64,000 bases of DNA. It comes from Prevotella sp. Lineage in GTDB: Bacteria; Bacteroidota; Bacteroidia; Bacteroidales; Bacteroidaceae. The notes under the pieces are model-generated. The model ran no database searches, was not told the DNA's origin, and saw only the letters and a program-made list of their open reading frames with translations. The first letter of the stretch is position 1; the number at the start of each line of letters is the position of its first letter. Position numbers and translations under genes: made by a program. The DNA lies in NCBI GenBank assembly GCA_017475265.1, contig JAFVFY010000027.1, forward strand, positions 124,001 to 188,000, read 5' to 3'. Of the stretch, positions 51,824 through 60,557 are shown in pieces.

Positions 51824-53401
51824 TTATTGTTTTTTTACGAGCAGAACCACATTCTCCACATGCGGAGTATGGGGGAACATATCGACGGGCTGCACTACGG
51901 CGACACGGTAGGCCTCGTCGAGCACTTGCAGGTCGCGGGCCTGTGTGGCGGGGTTGCAGCTGACGTAGACGATACGCTCAGGAGCCGCCCGCAGGATGGT
52001 CTTTACCACGTCGGGATGCATGCCGGCACGTGGCGGGTCGGTGATAATGACATCGGGACGACCATGCCGGGCGATGAACTCATCGGTGAGGATGTCTTTC
52101 ATGTCGCCGGCAAAGAAAAGGGTGTTGTCGATACCGTTCAGCCGTGAGTTCTCCTTCGCATCCTCGATGGCCTCGGGTACATATTCTATGCCGATGACCT
52201 GGCGGGACTGGCGGGCCACAAAGTTGGCAATGGTGCCCGTGCCGGTGTAGAGGTCGTAGATGAGGGGAGCCTCCCCCGCCCCCTCCAAAGGAGGGGAGAA
52301 CTGCCCAGATTCTATGGATGGGTTTGGTGAGGCCAATTCGCTCACAACTTTATATAAGTGACAGGCTTGCTCAGTGTTCGTCTGGTAGAACGACTTCGGA
52401 CCGACCTTGAAGCGCAGGTCTTCCATCAGTTCGGTGATGTGGTCCTGCCCCTTAAACAGCTTTATGTCGAGGTCGCCGATGGTGTCGTTGCACTTCTGAT
52501 TGTCCACGTACATCAGCGATGTTATCTGTGGGAACGTGTCGGCGAGGTGTTGCAACAAACCATTGACCATTGACCATTGATGATTGACCATTTCTTTTTC
52601 CTGCTCCTCGGAATGGTCAATGGTCAATGGTGAATGGTCAATGGTCAATGGTGAATGGTCAATGGTCAATGGTGAATGGTCAATGTGAACCTGCACGATG
52701 ACGAGCCACTCTCCAGAGGCCGAGTTACGGATGATGAGGTCGCGCAACAATCCCTTTTGCTCTCGTAGGTCAAAGAAGGAGAAACCATGCTCCGTGGCAT
52801 AGCGCAGCGTCTCGTTGCGTATCTCGTTGTGCAGGTCGTCCATGAGATGACACCGCTCTATGGGCAGAATCTTGTCGAAGGCCCCGGTGATGTGAAAACC
52901 GATGGCAGGGCGGTCTTTCTCTGAGGCGTGAGGGGTGAGGGGTGAGAGGTTGGCTATTTCCTCTTTCGTCAGGTATCGCTTGTTGGCGCATCCGAAGTCG
53001 AGCTTGTTGCGGTATTCGCGGGTCTTCACACTTCCTAGAATGGGTCTCAGCGGCGGCAGCTCCACCTTTCCTATACGGCGCAGTTGGTCTTCCACCTGCT
53101 GTTGCTTCATACGCAGCTGTGCATCGTAGGGCAACATCTGCCACTTGCATCCTCCGCAGACGCCGAAGTGCTGGCAGAACGGTTCCGTACGTACGTCGCT
53201 CTTCTTCACAAACCGCACCACCTCGCCCTCGGCATAGGAGTGTTTCTTGCGCCGCAGCTGCACGTCGCACACGTCGCCCGGTACACACCAGGGTACAAAC
53301 ACCACCATATCGTTCCAGTGGAACAAGCTCTTACCCTCGGCAGCCACGGCCTCTATGGTCACACCTTCGAGCAGTGGCAATGGTTTCTTATTTCTTCCCA
53401 T
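51824..53401 (-). CDS. rlmD: 23S rRNA (uracil-C5)-methyltransferase RlmD, with two repeat insertions
   Basis: 525 residues, longer than the usual ~450. N-terminal TRAM domain, Fe-S cysteines C76, C82 and C85 (CQHFGVCGGC), SAM motif DLYTGTGTI, DPPRAGMHP, and catalytic Cys in YVSCNP. It makes m5U1939 in E. coli. Two insertions are seen: residues about 238-281 (IDHSPLT repeats, then MVNHQWSMVNG) from heptamer arrays, and about 363-383 (SPNPSIESG QFSPPLEGAGE) from a CCCCTCC-type palindrome just before the SAM motif. Both keep the frame, so the protein is probably active with extra loops. Confidence 0.9.
   Translation of the reverse strand: MGRNKKPLPLLEGVTIEAVAAEGKSLFHWNDMVVFVPWCVPGDVCDVQLRRKKHSYAEGEVVRFVKKSDVRTEPFCQHFGVCGGCKWQMLPYDAQLRMKQQQVEDQLRRIGKVELPPLRPILGSVKTREYRNKLDFGCANKRYLTKEEIANLSPLTPHASEKDRPAIGFHITGAFDKILPIERCHLMDDLHNEIRNETLRYATEHGFSFFDLREQKGLLRDLIIRNSASGEWLVIVQVHIDHSPLTIDHSPLTIDHSPLTIDHSEEQEKEMVNHQWSMVNGLLQHLADTFPQITSLMYVDNQKCNDTIGDLDIKLFKGQDHITELMEDLRFKVGPKSFYQTNTEQACHLYKVVSELASPNPSIESGQFSPPLEGAGEAPLIYDLYTGTGTIANFVARQSRQVIGIEYVPEAIEDAKENSRLNGIDNTLFFAGDMKDILTDEFIARHGRPDVIITDPPRAGMHPDVVKTILRAAPERIVYVSCNPATQARDLQVLDEAYRVAVVQPVDMFPHTPHVENVVLLVKKQ
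52280..52299. repeat. Palindromic repeat inside rlmD shared with the glycogen synthase gene
   Basis: CCCCTCCAAAGGAGGGGAGA, identical to 61694-61713. Confidence 0.85.
52560..52685. repeat. Opposed heptanucleotide arrays inside rlmD
   Basis: Left: ccattga x3, tgattga, ccatttc (52560-52594). Right: gaatggt/caatggt units (52611-52685), with a 21-bp super-period. The two sides are reverse complements (CCATTGA vs TCAATGG) around a 16-bp spacer, so they can form a hairpin. Confidence 0.9.
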
Positions 53402-53414
53402 TATTACTTATTTG

Positions 53415-54581
53415 TTATTTCTGAATGAGCAGGACGATGACCTGCAGTGCGAAGTCGAAGAACACTATCTTCGCATTGGCGTTCTGTCCGATGTCACGGC
53501 TGGCGCGGTTGGCCAGGTCGTAAAGGGGAATGACGTTGGTCTCGTTGATGAAGCGGGCGAAGTTACGGGCGAAATCCTCCTCCTTCTGCGTCATGTAGCA
53601 GAGGTCGGGGTTCTGGAAGTTATACATGAAGCTCTCGCGCACCATGCGGAGGAAGAAGTCGAGGAATCGCTTCTGCTTCTCACGCCCGAAGGCGGCCATC
53701 GTGTCGCTCCACTTGCGCAGTTCCTTCACCTTCCGCTGATAGGCCAGTCGCATGAGGCTGATGAAGAGGTCGAGGAACTGTTCGTTCTCCGTTCCCACCT
53801 GCAACTCCTGAAGCGCTTTCATCCACGAGCCGTTGGCCAGTCGGGCGATGCGTGTGGCCTGTCCCTCGTCCACGCCACGTCGTTCAACGAGTGCCTTGGC
53901 AATGGTCTCTGTGGGCAGCAGCTTCACGTCGACGCGCTGCACACGGCTGCGGATGGTCTCCAGCAGACGGTCAGGCTCCTCGCACACCATGAGGAACACC
54001 GTCTGTGAAGGTGGCTCCTCGATGAGCTTCAGCAGCTTGTTGGCACAGGCGATGTTCATTCGCTCTGGCAGCCAGATGATGCTCACCTTGTAGCCTCCCT
54101 GGCTCGACTTCAACGAGAGCTTGCGCACCAGTTCGTCGCTCTCTCCGGCGGTGATGATGGCCTGCTGGTTCTCGGCGCCGATGGCCGTCATCCACTCGTC
54201 CATGGAGAAATAGGGTCCTTGCATCATCACCTCGTGCCATTCACGGGCGAAGTCATCGCTCACAGGCTGATGGTCGCTGCCCATCGACGGTAGCTTGATG
54301 GTGGGGTAAGTGAAGTGCAGGTCGGGGTGCTCCAGCTTCTTTAGCATAGGATGTTCCGAGGGCACTAGAGGCTCGTCTGCGAACATCGCGGGCGAGCCGC
54401 CGACGCTCCCATTACTCTGATTGCGGGATAGCAAGTAGCATCCGAAGGCCGTGGCCAGTGCTTTCTTCCCCACGCCCGTAGGTCCGCAGAGCATGATGGC
54501 ATGGGGCAGTCGGTCCTCATCAACCATCTGCACGAGCCGCTCACGCACCTCCTCCTGTCCTATAACTTCATTAAATGTCAT
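53415..54581 (-). CDS. holB: DNA polymerase III delta' subunit
   Basis: 388 residues. The N-terminus MTFNEVIGQEEVRERLVQMV and P-loop LCGPTGVGKKALA are typical of clamp-loader delta'. KVSIIWLPERMNIACANKLL followed by KLIEEPP and a sensor-like segment (quoted in parts) carries the usual E-E-P-P motif. It loads the sliding clamp on DNA with gamma/tau and delta. 13 bp downstream on the same strand is rlmD. Slightly longer than E. coli HolB. Confidence 0.88.
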   Translation of the reverse strand: MTFNEVIGQEEVRERLVQMVDEDRLPHAIMLCGPTGVGKKALATAFGCYLLSRNQSNGSVGGSPAMFADEPLVPSEHPMLKKLEHPDLHFTYPTIKLPSMGSDHQPVSDDFAREWHEVMMQGPYFSMDEWMTAIGAENQQAIITAGESDELVRKLSLKSSQGGYKVSIIWLPERMNIACANKLLKLIEEPPSQTVFLMVCEEPDRLLETIRSRVQRVDVKLLPTETIAKALVERRGVDEGQATRIARLANGSWMKALQELQVGTENEQFLDLFISLMRLAYQRKVKELRKWSDTMAAFGREKQKRFLDFFLRMVRESFMYNFQNPDLCYMTQKEEDFARNFARFINETNVIPLYDLANRASRDIGQNANAKIVFFDFALQVIVLLIQK

Positions 54582-54588
54582 CTTATTC

Positions 54589-54672
54589 AGTCTAAAGTCT
54601 ATTGTCTGAGGTCCATAGTCTATAGTCTGAAGTCTAAAGTCTATAGTCTGAAGTCTTAGTCTTTAGTCTTAG
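54589..54672. repeat. 12-unit heptanucleotide array (agtctga type)
   Basis: 84 bp = 12 x 7, running from just upstream of holB into the last codons of the histidine phosphatase gene, whose stop lies inside it. Confidence 0.85.
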
Positions 54673-55993
54673 CAAAGTCATTGAGTTTTTTCTTCCAGTA
54701 GGCCCTCAAGTCGTCCCACCGGTAGTATGGATGCATGGTCGTAGGCACTGGCAGCGAAGCCTCGCGCTCATTGAGCAGGGCCTTGACAAGGATGTCGCCT
54801 GTTGCACCGGATTTGAAATCCCGTGCTTTCTTCGGCTTATAAAATATAAGTTGTATATTGCAGCCCATGGGGAAAATCTTGTAGTTCTGCCAGTGGAGAT
54901 CCACCTCGTCGAGGTTCTCCACCGCCACGCCACAGGAGTCCAGCTCCATGAGGCAGGCCAGCGGTAGCACGCACACCTCGTGGCCGAATCGCATCGTGGC
55001 CTGTGTCTTGCCCAGACTGACGCAGGTGTCGGCGGTCTCGATGATGTTCGTCAGTAGGTTGAATTGCGAAAAAGGCATCACGCCCTTTGTCTGCGGTGCA
55101 GCCCCGTAGTTGACGTACCACCCTGCGTTCTGTACGCGCCACTGGTCGTATATTTCCTCTTCGGTGAAGAGGTCGGCCAGTTCGTAGGGGGCATCGTCGT
55201 GGCTCTGCATGTTGATAGCCACTTCAAAAAGATTTCGCATAAAGCTCTTCGTCCGGATGCTGTCGTGTGCCCACTGCTGGTCGTTGAAGAGCACGGTGAG
55301 CAGCCGCTCCGGGTGGGTGTGTTTGTCGCCGAACTCATGGCGGACTTTCCCCGTCTTGTCGCCCTCGGCTTTTACGCGGCCTTCCCAGCCTTGGTTCAGG
55401 TAGTACTGCAGGGCGTCGCTCACATCGTTGTGAATGTGAGCCGTGGGGTTGGCGGCCATCAGTTCCTCGCACTCTGCCACCATCGAGAGGATGCAGCGGT
55501 TCACCGTCGTGGAGCGTGCATCGATGTGTACGCCCTTCGTCTTGACGAATATCTCGGGGAAGTGCTGGGCTATTCGACGGCCGATGCCGTGGTGCTGTCG
55601 CTCGCCCACGGTGGTGAGGTCACCCAGGCGCTTCTGAGTGGTCTTGTTGAATATTTCCAGCTTGCGCAGTATTTCCTGCCCCTCTCGTGTCAGCTTTCCC
55701 TCCATGCGTGCCTTGCGCATGGGTCTTATCACACGCTCGTAGTCATCCTTGCCTATGAGCCAGCGCGAGCCGTGACGGCCATAGTGCGAGAAGTAGAAGG
55801 GCACGTAGCCTTTCGGAGCCTTCGTGTAGTTGAAGTCGGGCAGCTGGCGGTCGTAGTCCAGATAGTTCGACCCTGCCAGCCAGTGGTTCTTGCGAATCTC
55901 CTCGCGGGCCGTCTGTGCTGTGGAAGTGATAAGTGATAAGTGAAAAGTGATAAGTAGTGCCAGTGCGAAATGTGGGATGATGGTCTTGCTCAT
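54656..55993 (-). CDS. Secreted histidine-type phosphatase
   Basis: 445 residues. Signal peptide ALALLITFHLSLITSTAQ, of which residues 13-24 come from a heptanucleotide array. SHYGRHGSRW (R73-H74) is the histidine phosphatase nucleophile motif; GHEVCVLPL near 325 supplies the second active-site region (HE rather than the usual HD/HAE). Similar to acid phosphatase/phytase (MINPP-like) proteins of gut Bacteroidetes; substrate undetermined. Promoter -7 TACCTTTG at 56022-56029 with TTTG 22 bp further upstream. Confidence 0.82.
   Translation of the reverse strand: MSKTIIPHFALALLITFHLSLITSTAQTAREEIRKNHWLAGSNYLDYDRQLPDFNYTKAPKGYVPFYFSHYGRHGSRWLIGKDDYERVIRPMRKARMEGKLTREGQEILRKLEIFNKTTQKRLGDLTTVGERQHHGIGRRIAQHFPEIFVKTKGVHIDARSTTVNRCILSMVAECEELMAANPTAHIHNDVSDALQYYLNQGWEGRVKAEGDKTGKVRHEFGDKHTHPERLLTVLFNDQQWAHDSIRTKSFMRNLFEVAINMQSHDDAPYELADLFTEEEIYDQWRVQNAGWYVNYGAAPQTKGVMPFSQFNLLTNIIETADTCVSLGKTQATMRFGHEVCVLPLACLMELDSCGVAVENLDEVDLHWQNYKIFPMGCNIQLIFYKPKKARDFKSGATGDILVKALLNEREASLPVPTTMHPYYRWDDLRAYWKKKLNDFAKTKD
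55924..55958. repeat. Heptanucleotide array inside a signal peptide (aagtgat type)
   Basis: Five 7-bp units aagtgat/aagtgaa/aagtagt encoding LLITFHLSLITS on the minus strand. Confidence 0.85.
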
Positions 55994-56105
55994 AGTTATC
56001 TATGTATTTTACAAACTTTTGCAAAGGTACTAATAAATTCCGTGTCACGGGCAAAGACTTATTCTTATTTAACATTTCCAACGAAAACATCGTGCTAAAC
56101 AGCGT

Positions 56106-56145
56106 CGAAGGGGCGACAGACTATGGATAATCTGTCGTCCCTTCG
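56106..56145 (-). terminator. Hairpin terminator 3' of glycogen phosphorylase
   Basis: Arms CGAAGGGGCGACAGA / TCTGTCGTCCCTTCG (15 bp, one G-T pair) around a 10-nt loop, 33 bp beyond the glgP stop. Confidence 0.6.
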
Positions 56146-56177
56146 GGCTGTTCAATGATTATTTTTGGAAATGCTTC

Positions 56178-58754
56178 TTAAAAGTTGTTAGGCAGTTCGA
56201 GCCACTTCACGTAGCAGAAATCCTGGCGGTGAGGCAGATTCTTGTTCTTCGGGTACATGCGCACGGCACTCCTGTAGATACCGGCCTGCTTGGGAGCCAG
56301 CTCGGCCTCGAAGGTGTATAAGTTACCCTCGTGCTTCACCAAATTCAGCGGCTCAACGCTGTAAACGTAGTCCTCGCCCTTCTTGTTGGTGGAGATATTC
56401 ACCTTCTCCAGTGCCACGGCATCGTCCAGCCCCTGCTCGTCGATGACATAGCGCAAGGTGTACTTCAGACCAGTCTCCAGTCCTGTTGCGGGTATGTTCC
56501 ATTCGCAGTTTACCACGTTTATTCCGTCCCAACGCTCGGCCACGGTTTCCTTCCACAGTGCGATGTCCTTGGCCAGTCGGTAGCCGTCCTTGCATATTTC
56601 CTTGAAGCGCTTGGCCTCCTTCTCGTAGAACTTCGAGTAGTAATCGTCCAGCTGGCGCTTCATCGTGTAGTGCGGTGCAATCTGTGCGATGCTGTTCTTG
56701 ATGACCTTGATCCATCCCTCGCTGATGCCCTTTTCGTTCTTGTTGAAATAGAGAGGTATAATCTCGTTCTCAAGCATCGTGTAGATGGTGGCGGCGTCGA
56801 GCTGGTCCTGATAGCCCTGGTTGTCGTAGGTGCGATGCTCCGTGAGAGCCCATCCGGCACCCTCGCGGTAGCCCTCAAGCCACCAGCCGTCCTTCACCGA
56901 GAGGTTCACCACGCCGTTCATCTCAGCCTTCTCGCCCGATGTGCCGGAGGCCTCGAGCGGACGTGTCGGGGTGTTCATCCAGATGTCCACACCACTCACA
57001 AGACGGCGGGCCAGCAGGAAGTCGTAGTCCTCAAGGAAGATGACCTTGCCAAGGAAGTCGGGTTGCTGAGAGATTTCGAAGATACGCTTGATAAGTCCCT
57101 GTCCTGCGCCGTCGGCGGGGTGGGCCTTGCCGGCGAAGAGGAACATCACTGGACGCTGCGGGTCGTTGACAATCTTCTTCAGGCGCTCCAGGTCGGTGAA
57201 CAGCAGGTGTGCGCGCTTGTAGGTGGCGAAGCGGCGGCAGAAGCCGATGACCAGAGCGTCGGGGTTGAATTTCTGCACCAGGCCGATGACGCGCTGGGGG
57301 TCGCCCTGGTTCTTCAGCCATGTCTCGCGGAATTGCTCTACGATATAGTCGAAGAGCTTCGTGCGCAGTGTCTTGCGGGTCTCCCAGATTTCCTCATCGG
57401 GACAGTTGTAAATACCGTGCCAGATTTCCTCGTTAGACTGGTCAGACATGAATTTCTTGTCGAAATACTTGGCATAAAGCTCACGCCATTCAGCGGCACA
57501 CCAGGTGGGGAAGTGCACACCGTTGGTCACGTAGCCCACGTGGTTCTCCTCGGGATAGTAGCCCTTCCAGATGCCAAAGAACATCTTCTGCGAGACCTTG
57601 CCGTGGAGCCAGCTGACGCCGTTGACCTCCTGACAGGTGTTGCAGGCGAAGGTGCTCATGCAGAACTTCTCGCCGTGGTCGTCGGGATTCGTGCGGCCCA
57701 TGCCGATGAACTCATCCCACGTAATGCCCAGACGCTGCGGATAGCCGCCCATGTACTTGCCGAAGAGACCCTCGTCGAAATAGTCGTGGCCGGCGGGCAC
57801 GGGGGTGTGAACGGTGTAGAGGCCGCTTGCACGAACGAGCTCCAGGGCCTGGTTGAAGGTCAGGTGCTCACCCTCGATGTAGTCGCACAGACGCTGCAGG
57901 TTGCAGAGTGCGGCGTGACCCTCGTTGCAGTGGTATATCTGCTTCTTGATGCCCAGCTTCTTCAGCGTCAGCACGCCACCGATACCGAGCAGAATCTCCT
58001 GCTTCAGACGGTTCTCCCAGTCGCCGCCATAGAGGCTATGGGTGATGGGCTTGTCGAAGTCCGAGTTCATCTCGTTGTCGGTGTCAAGCAGGTAGAGCTT
58101 GATGCGGCCCACGTTCACACGCCACACGTATGCATGTACCACGTAGTTCATATAGGGCACCTCCACCACCATCGGGTTGCCGTTTTCGTCGAGCTGGCGC
58201 TCAATGGGCAGGGTGGTGAAGTTCTGGGCCTCGTAGTTGGCAATCTGCTGGCCGTCCATGTTGAGGCTCTGTGTGAAATAGCCATAGCGATAGAGGAATC
58301 CCACGGCGCACATATCGACGTTAGAGTCGCTGGCCTCCTTCAGGTAGTCTCCGGCGAGCATTCCAAGACCGCCTGAGTAGATTTTCAGGGCTGAGTGCAT
58401 ACCGTACTCCATGGAGAAGTAGGCCACCGAGGGGCGCTTCTTGTCGGGAGTCACGTCCATATAGGCGCGGAACAGCTTGTACACCTCCTTGATGCGCCTC
58501 ATCAGCGCCTTGTCCTTCACGATGCCCTCCTTGCGGGTGAGGCTCAGACGCTCTAAGAGCATCACGGGGTTATGCTTCACCTCGTGGTAAAGCTCAGGAT
58601 CCAGGTCGCGGAACAGGTCGCGAGCCTCATAGTTCCATACCCACCAAAGGTTGTGGGCAATCTCGTCGAGACACTTCAGCTCCTCAGGGAGGCTCGACTT
58701 AACGGTCAGCTCCTTCCATTGCGGAGCGTTCACATAGTCTGCTTTGATTTTCAT
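56178..58754 (-). CDS. glgP: Alpha-glucan (glycogen) phosphorylase
   Basis: 858 residues. N-terminal DUF3417 segment ([20 protein letters not shown]), [34 protein letters not shown] and the PLP-lysine motif [16 protein letters not shown], with Lys near 608. This is the short alpha-glucan phosphorylase family, which releases glucose-1-phosphate from glycogen or maltodextrin. -7 TACCTTTG at 58830-58837 (minus). With the GT3 glycogen synthase 1.8 kb away it forms a glycogen-turnover pair. Two ORFans lie between them. Confidence 0.92.
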   Translation of the reverse strand: MKIKADYVNAPQWKELTVKSSLPEELKCLDEIAHNLWWVWNYEARDLFRDLDPELYHEVKHNPVMLLERLSLTRKEGIVKDKALMRRIKEVYKLFRAYMDVTPDKKRPSVAYFSMEYGMHSALKIYSGGLGMLAGDYLKEASDSNVDMCAVGFLYRYGYFTQSLNMDGQQIANYEAQNFTTLPIERQLDENGNPMVVEVPYMNYVVHAYVWRVNVGRIKLYLLDTDNEMNSDFDKPITHSLYGGDWENRLKQEILLGIGGVLTLKKLGIKKQIYHCNEGHAALCNLQRLCDYIEGEHLTFNQALELVRASGLYTVHTPVPAGHDYFDEGLFGKYMGGYPQRLGITWDEFIGMGRTNPDDHGEKFCMSTFACNTCQEVNGVSWLHGKVSQKMFFGIWKGYYPEENHVGYVTNGVHFPTWCAAEWRELYAKYFDKKFMSDQSNEEIWHGIYNCPDEEIWETRKTLRTKLFDYIVEQFRETWLKNQGDPQRVIGLVQKFNPDALVIGFCRRFATYKRAHLLFTDLERLKKIVNDPQRPVMFLFAGKAHPADGAGQGLIKRIFEISQQPDFLGKVIFLEDYDFLLARRLVSGVDIWMNTPTRPLEASGTSGEKAEMNGVVNLSVKDGWWLEGYREGAGWALTEHRTYDNQGYQDQLDAATIYTMLENEIIPLYFNKNEKGISEGWIKVIKNSIAQIAPHYTMKRQLDDYYSKFYEKEAKRFKEICKDGYRLAKDIALWKETVAERWDGINVVNCEWNIPATGLETGLKYTLRYVIDEQGLDDAVALEKVNISTNKKGEDYVYSVEPLNLVKHEGNLYTFEAELAPKQAGIYRSAVRMYPKNKNLPHRQDFCYVKWLELPNNF

Positions 58755-58964
58755 AAGTTATCTATACCTTAAAAGTTAATTCAGTCAAAAATAACGTCTG
58801 TGAATCTCTAACTTGTTGAAATTCGGCGGCAAAGGTAGTAATTATTTCGCAAAAAAGAGAATAAAAATGAAACAATTTATTCCTCGCCGTCAAAATATTG
58901 ACATATATTGCTCTGGGGTACCCGTTGCAGCCACCCCCGCAAGCCAATACGTCGGTTTAATGAA

Positions 58965-59000
58965 ACTTAGCTCAGCAAGCCCACGCACTTAGCTCAGCAA
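58965..59000. repeat. Paired 14-bp direct repeats
   Basis: ACTTAGCTCAGCAA at 58965-58978 and 58987-59000 with an 8-bp spacer: the same 14+8+14 geometry as at 14474. It lies between glgP and the 218-aa ORFan. Confidence 0.55.
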
Positions 59001-59037
59001 AACCGCGAACTGACAAAAAAAACGGCGGACGAAACTC

Positions 59038-59694
59038 TTACCAACGTTGATTTGGGTCATCAATCCAAGAGAAGTCATCTTTCACAGGACTGCCGTGCCA
59101 GTACTCAATGAAGTCTTGCGAACATGCAGGTGGATTGTCAATTTGTCCTTCGCGGAAGATGTATTCGGTTTCCTGCTCTGCTTCGTAGCCTCTCATCTCT
59201 TCAGCATATTCTATCAATCCTTCCAAGGGTTCATAGCCATACTTCTCACTCCATAAATACCAATAGGAGGTGCCAAAGCGTAAGCTATGGTATCGTTCCA
59301 TTTTCTCATCCCACCAGTCGTACTCTGGAAATCCCAGTGCACGCCATAGCTTGCTACAGCGACGAGTAAGTAGCTCACATTCTGTTTCAGAGATTACATC
59401 CCCAATGCTTACCCATTTGTTGTTGAACCACTCATAGAGATTGTCATCGTAGTCTTTTTCTTCAATCAGATACCTTGTGAATCTCCAAATCTTCAATGCC
59501 CAATAGAAATGCCCAGTTTCTGCACAGAGGTCGCCGATACGCATACCTTTCATGTACTTCTGCTTGCAGCTTGCGGCACAACGTATGGGATGTATTGTAC
59601 TGTTTACCATTTCCTTCAGCAGTCGGGCTTCAAGATGGGTAACAACGCCATTGGGCATGCAGCTGCACACCCGATAAGGAATTCTTCTTCTCAT
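59038..59694 (-). CDS. Unknown 218-aa protein
   Basis: Not recognised. Trp/Tyr/Glu-rich (YEWFNNKW, PEYDWWDEKMERY, SYWYLWSEKYGYEP), acidic overall, Cys-rich N-terminus (VCSCMP, CAASCKQKY), no signal peptide or membrane segment. The compact acidic aromatic composition resembles immunity-type or orphan cytoplasmic proteins, but that is only a resemblance. It lies 67 bp downstream of the next ORFan on the same strand, between two glycogen genes. Confidence 0.6.
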   Translation of the reverse strand: MRRRIPYRVCSCMPNGVVTHLEARLLKEMVNSTIHPIRCAASCKQKYMKGMRIGDLCAETGHFYWALKIWRFTRYLIEEKDYDDNLYEWFNNKWVSIGDVISETECELLTRRCSKLWRALGFPEYDWWDEKMERYHSLRFGTSYWYLWSEKYGYEPLEGLIEYAEEMRGYEAEQETEYIFREGQIDNPPACSQDFIEYWHGSPVKDDFSWIDDPNQRW

Positions 59695-59761
59695 GTGAAT
59701 AATTGTTGTTTAAAATCCAATTTTGATTTTCGGGCGAGGAACCTCAATGGGAACAATGTCC

Positions 59762-60052
59762 TCAGGTGGATTTGACAAGGCACCAGCGGCCTTCACGGAA
59801 AATAAGGGGACTGAGTGTTTCGGATTCTTCGTATTTCTGTTCTTCACCCTGCCCGCAGCAGTCAAGGCATACCACGACCATACTTGAATTGTCGCAATAT
59901 AGATATACGTCGAAGTCCGTCAAAAATGGGGCTAAGCCCTTCAGGTGAGAGGAATAGACGGCATAATTCACCGCCATAGCATCTAAGTGCTTCCAGATAG
60001 TTGTTTGTGTCTGTCTCCTAAAATCGCTAATAAGTCTGTATTCTTTCCGCAT
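59762..60052 (-). CDS. Unknown 96-aa protein
   Basis: Not recognised. MRKEYRLISDFRRQTQTTIW then AVNYAVYSSHLKGLAPFL, a VYLYCDNSSMVVVCLDCCG strand pair and a polar end. Soluble by composition. It may form a two-gene unit with the 218-aa ORFan. Confidence 0.55.
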   Translation of the reverse strand: MRKEYRLISDFRRQTQTTIWKHLDAMAVNYAVYSSHLKGLAPFLTDFDVYLYCDNSSMVVVCLDCCGQGEEQKYEESETLSPLIFREGRWCLVKST

Positions 60053-60099
60053 AATCTACATAATTCTAATCACTATAAAAAACAAAAGAAAGCGTAAAT

Positions 60100-60253
60100 C
60101 CCCTTGGTATGGGGGCACAAGAGTTAATAGGCAGGTGCTTCGGCACCAACCTATGGAATAATAGCGTATTCTGTTCAGGAAATACACTATCACAATCCCC
60201 GACAATTGTAGCAATATGTCAAAGACCGCTCAGGGTCTTCGAGGCAAAGCCTC
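60100..60253. other. Run of four small hairpins in the 60053-60557 gap
   Basis: CCCC(ttggtat)GGGG at 60100-60114, TAGG-CA-GGTGC(ttcg)GCACC-AA-CCTA at 60128-60153, AGACC/GGTCT at 60223-60238 and GAGGC(aaa)GCCTC at 60241-60253. There is no ORF of note in this 505-bp gap. It may be a structured RNA, a 5' leader of nothing, or degraded repeats. The right end of the gap carries the glycogen synthase promoter. Confidence 0.35.
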
Positions 60254-60488
60254 AAAGAATGTACATAACGACAAGGTACAATCCTCCCGTCGATTCTCAG
60301 ATTCAGTACTTTACTTCATCATTGAACCGCTCGACACCTGACTGTTTCCTTTGTCATCATGTTCATTCTTGCTACAATGTTTAAATGTGATTTGTGATAG
60401 AATTATGTAATTCGGCTGCAAAAGTAGCTAAAATTCCCGTTCCCAACAAATATTTTGTGGAAAATTTCCATAACTTTTAGTCTGAACC

Positions 60489-60519
60489 TTTGTCGATTCA
60501 GTTTTTCTTCGTAACTTTG
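60489..60519 (+). promoter_or_regulatory. Bacteroidetes promoter of glycogen synthase
   Basis: TTTG 60489-60492, 19 bp, TAACTTTG 60512-60519; start 60558. Confidence 0.8.
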
Positions 60520-60557
60520 CACCCTGTTTCTAAGAATATTATTTAATAAATTTCGAT

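Noticed and set aside
56331-58376. 681-aa plus-strand ORF
   Set aside because: Antisense to glycogen phosphorylase; Val/Leu/His-rich shadow typical of the complementary frame of a GC-rich gene.
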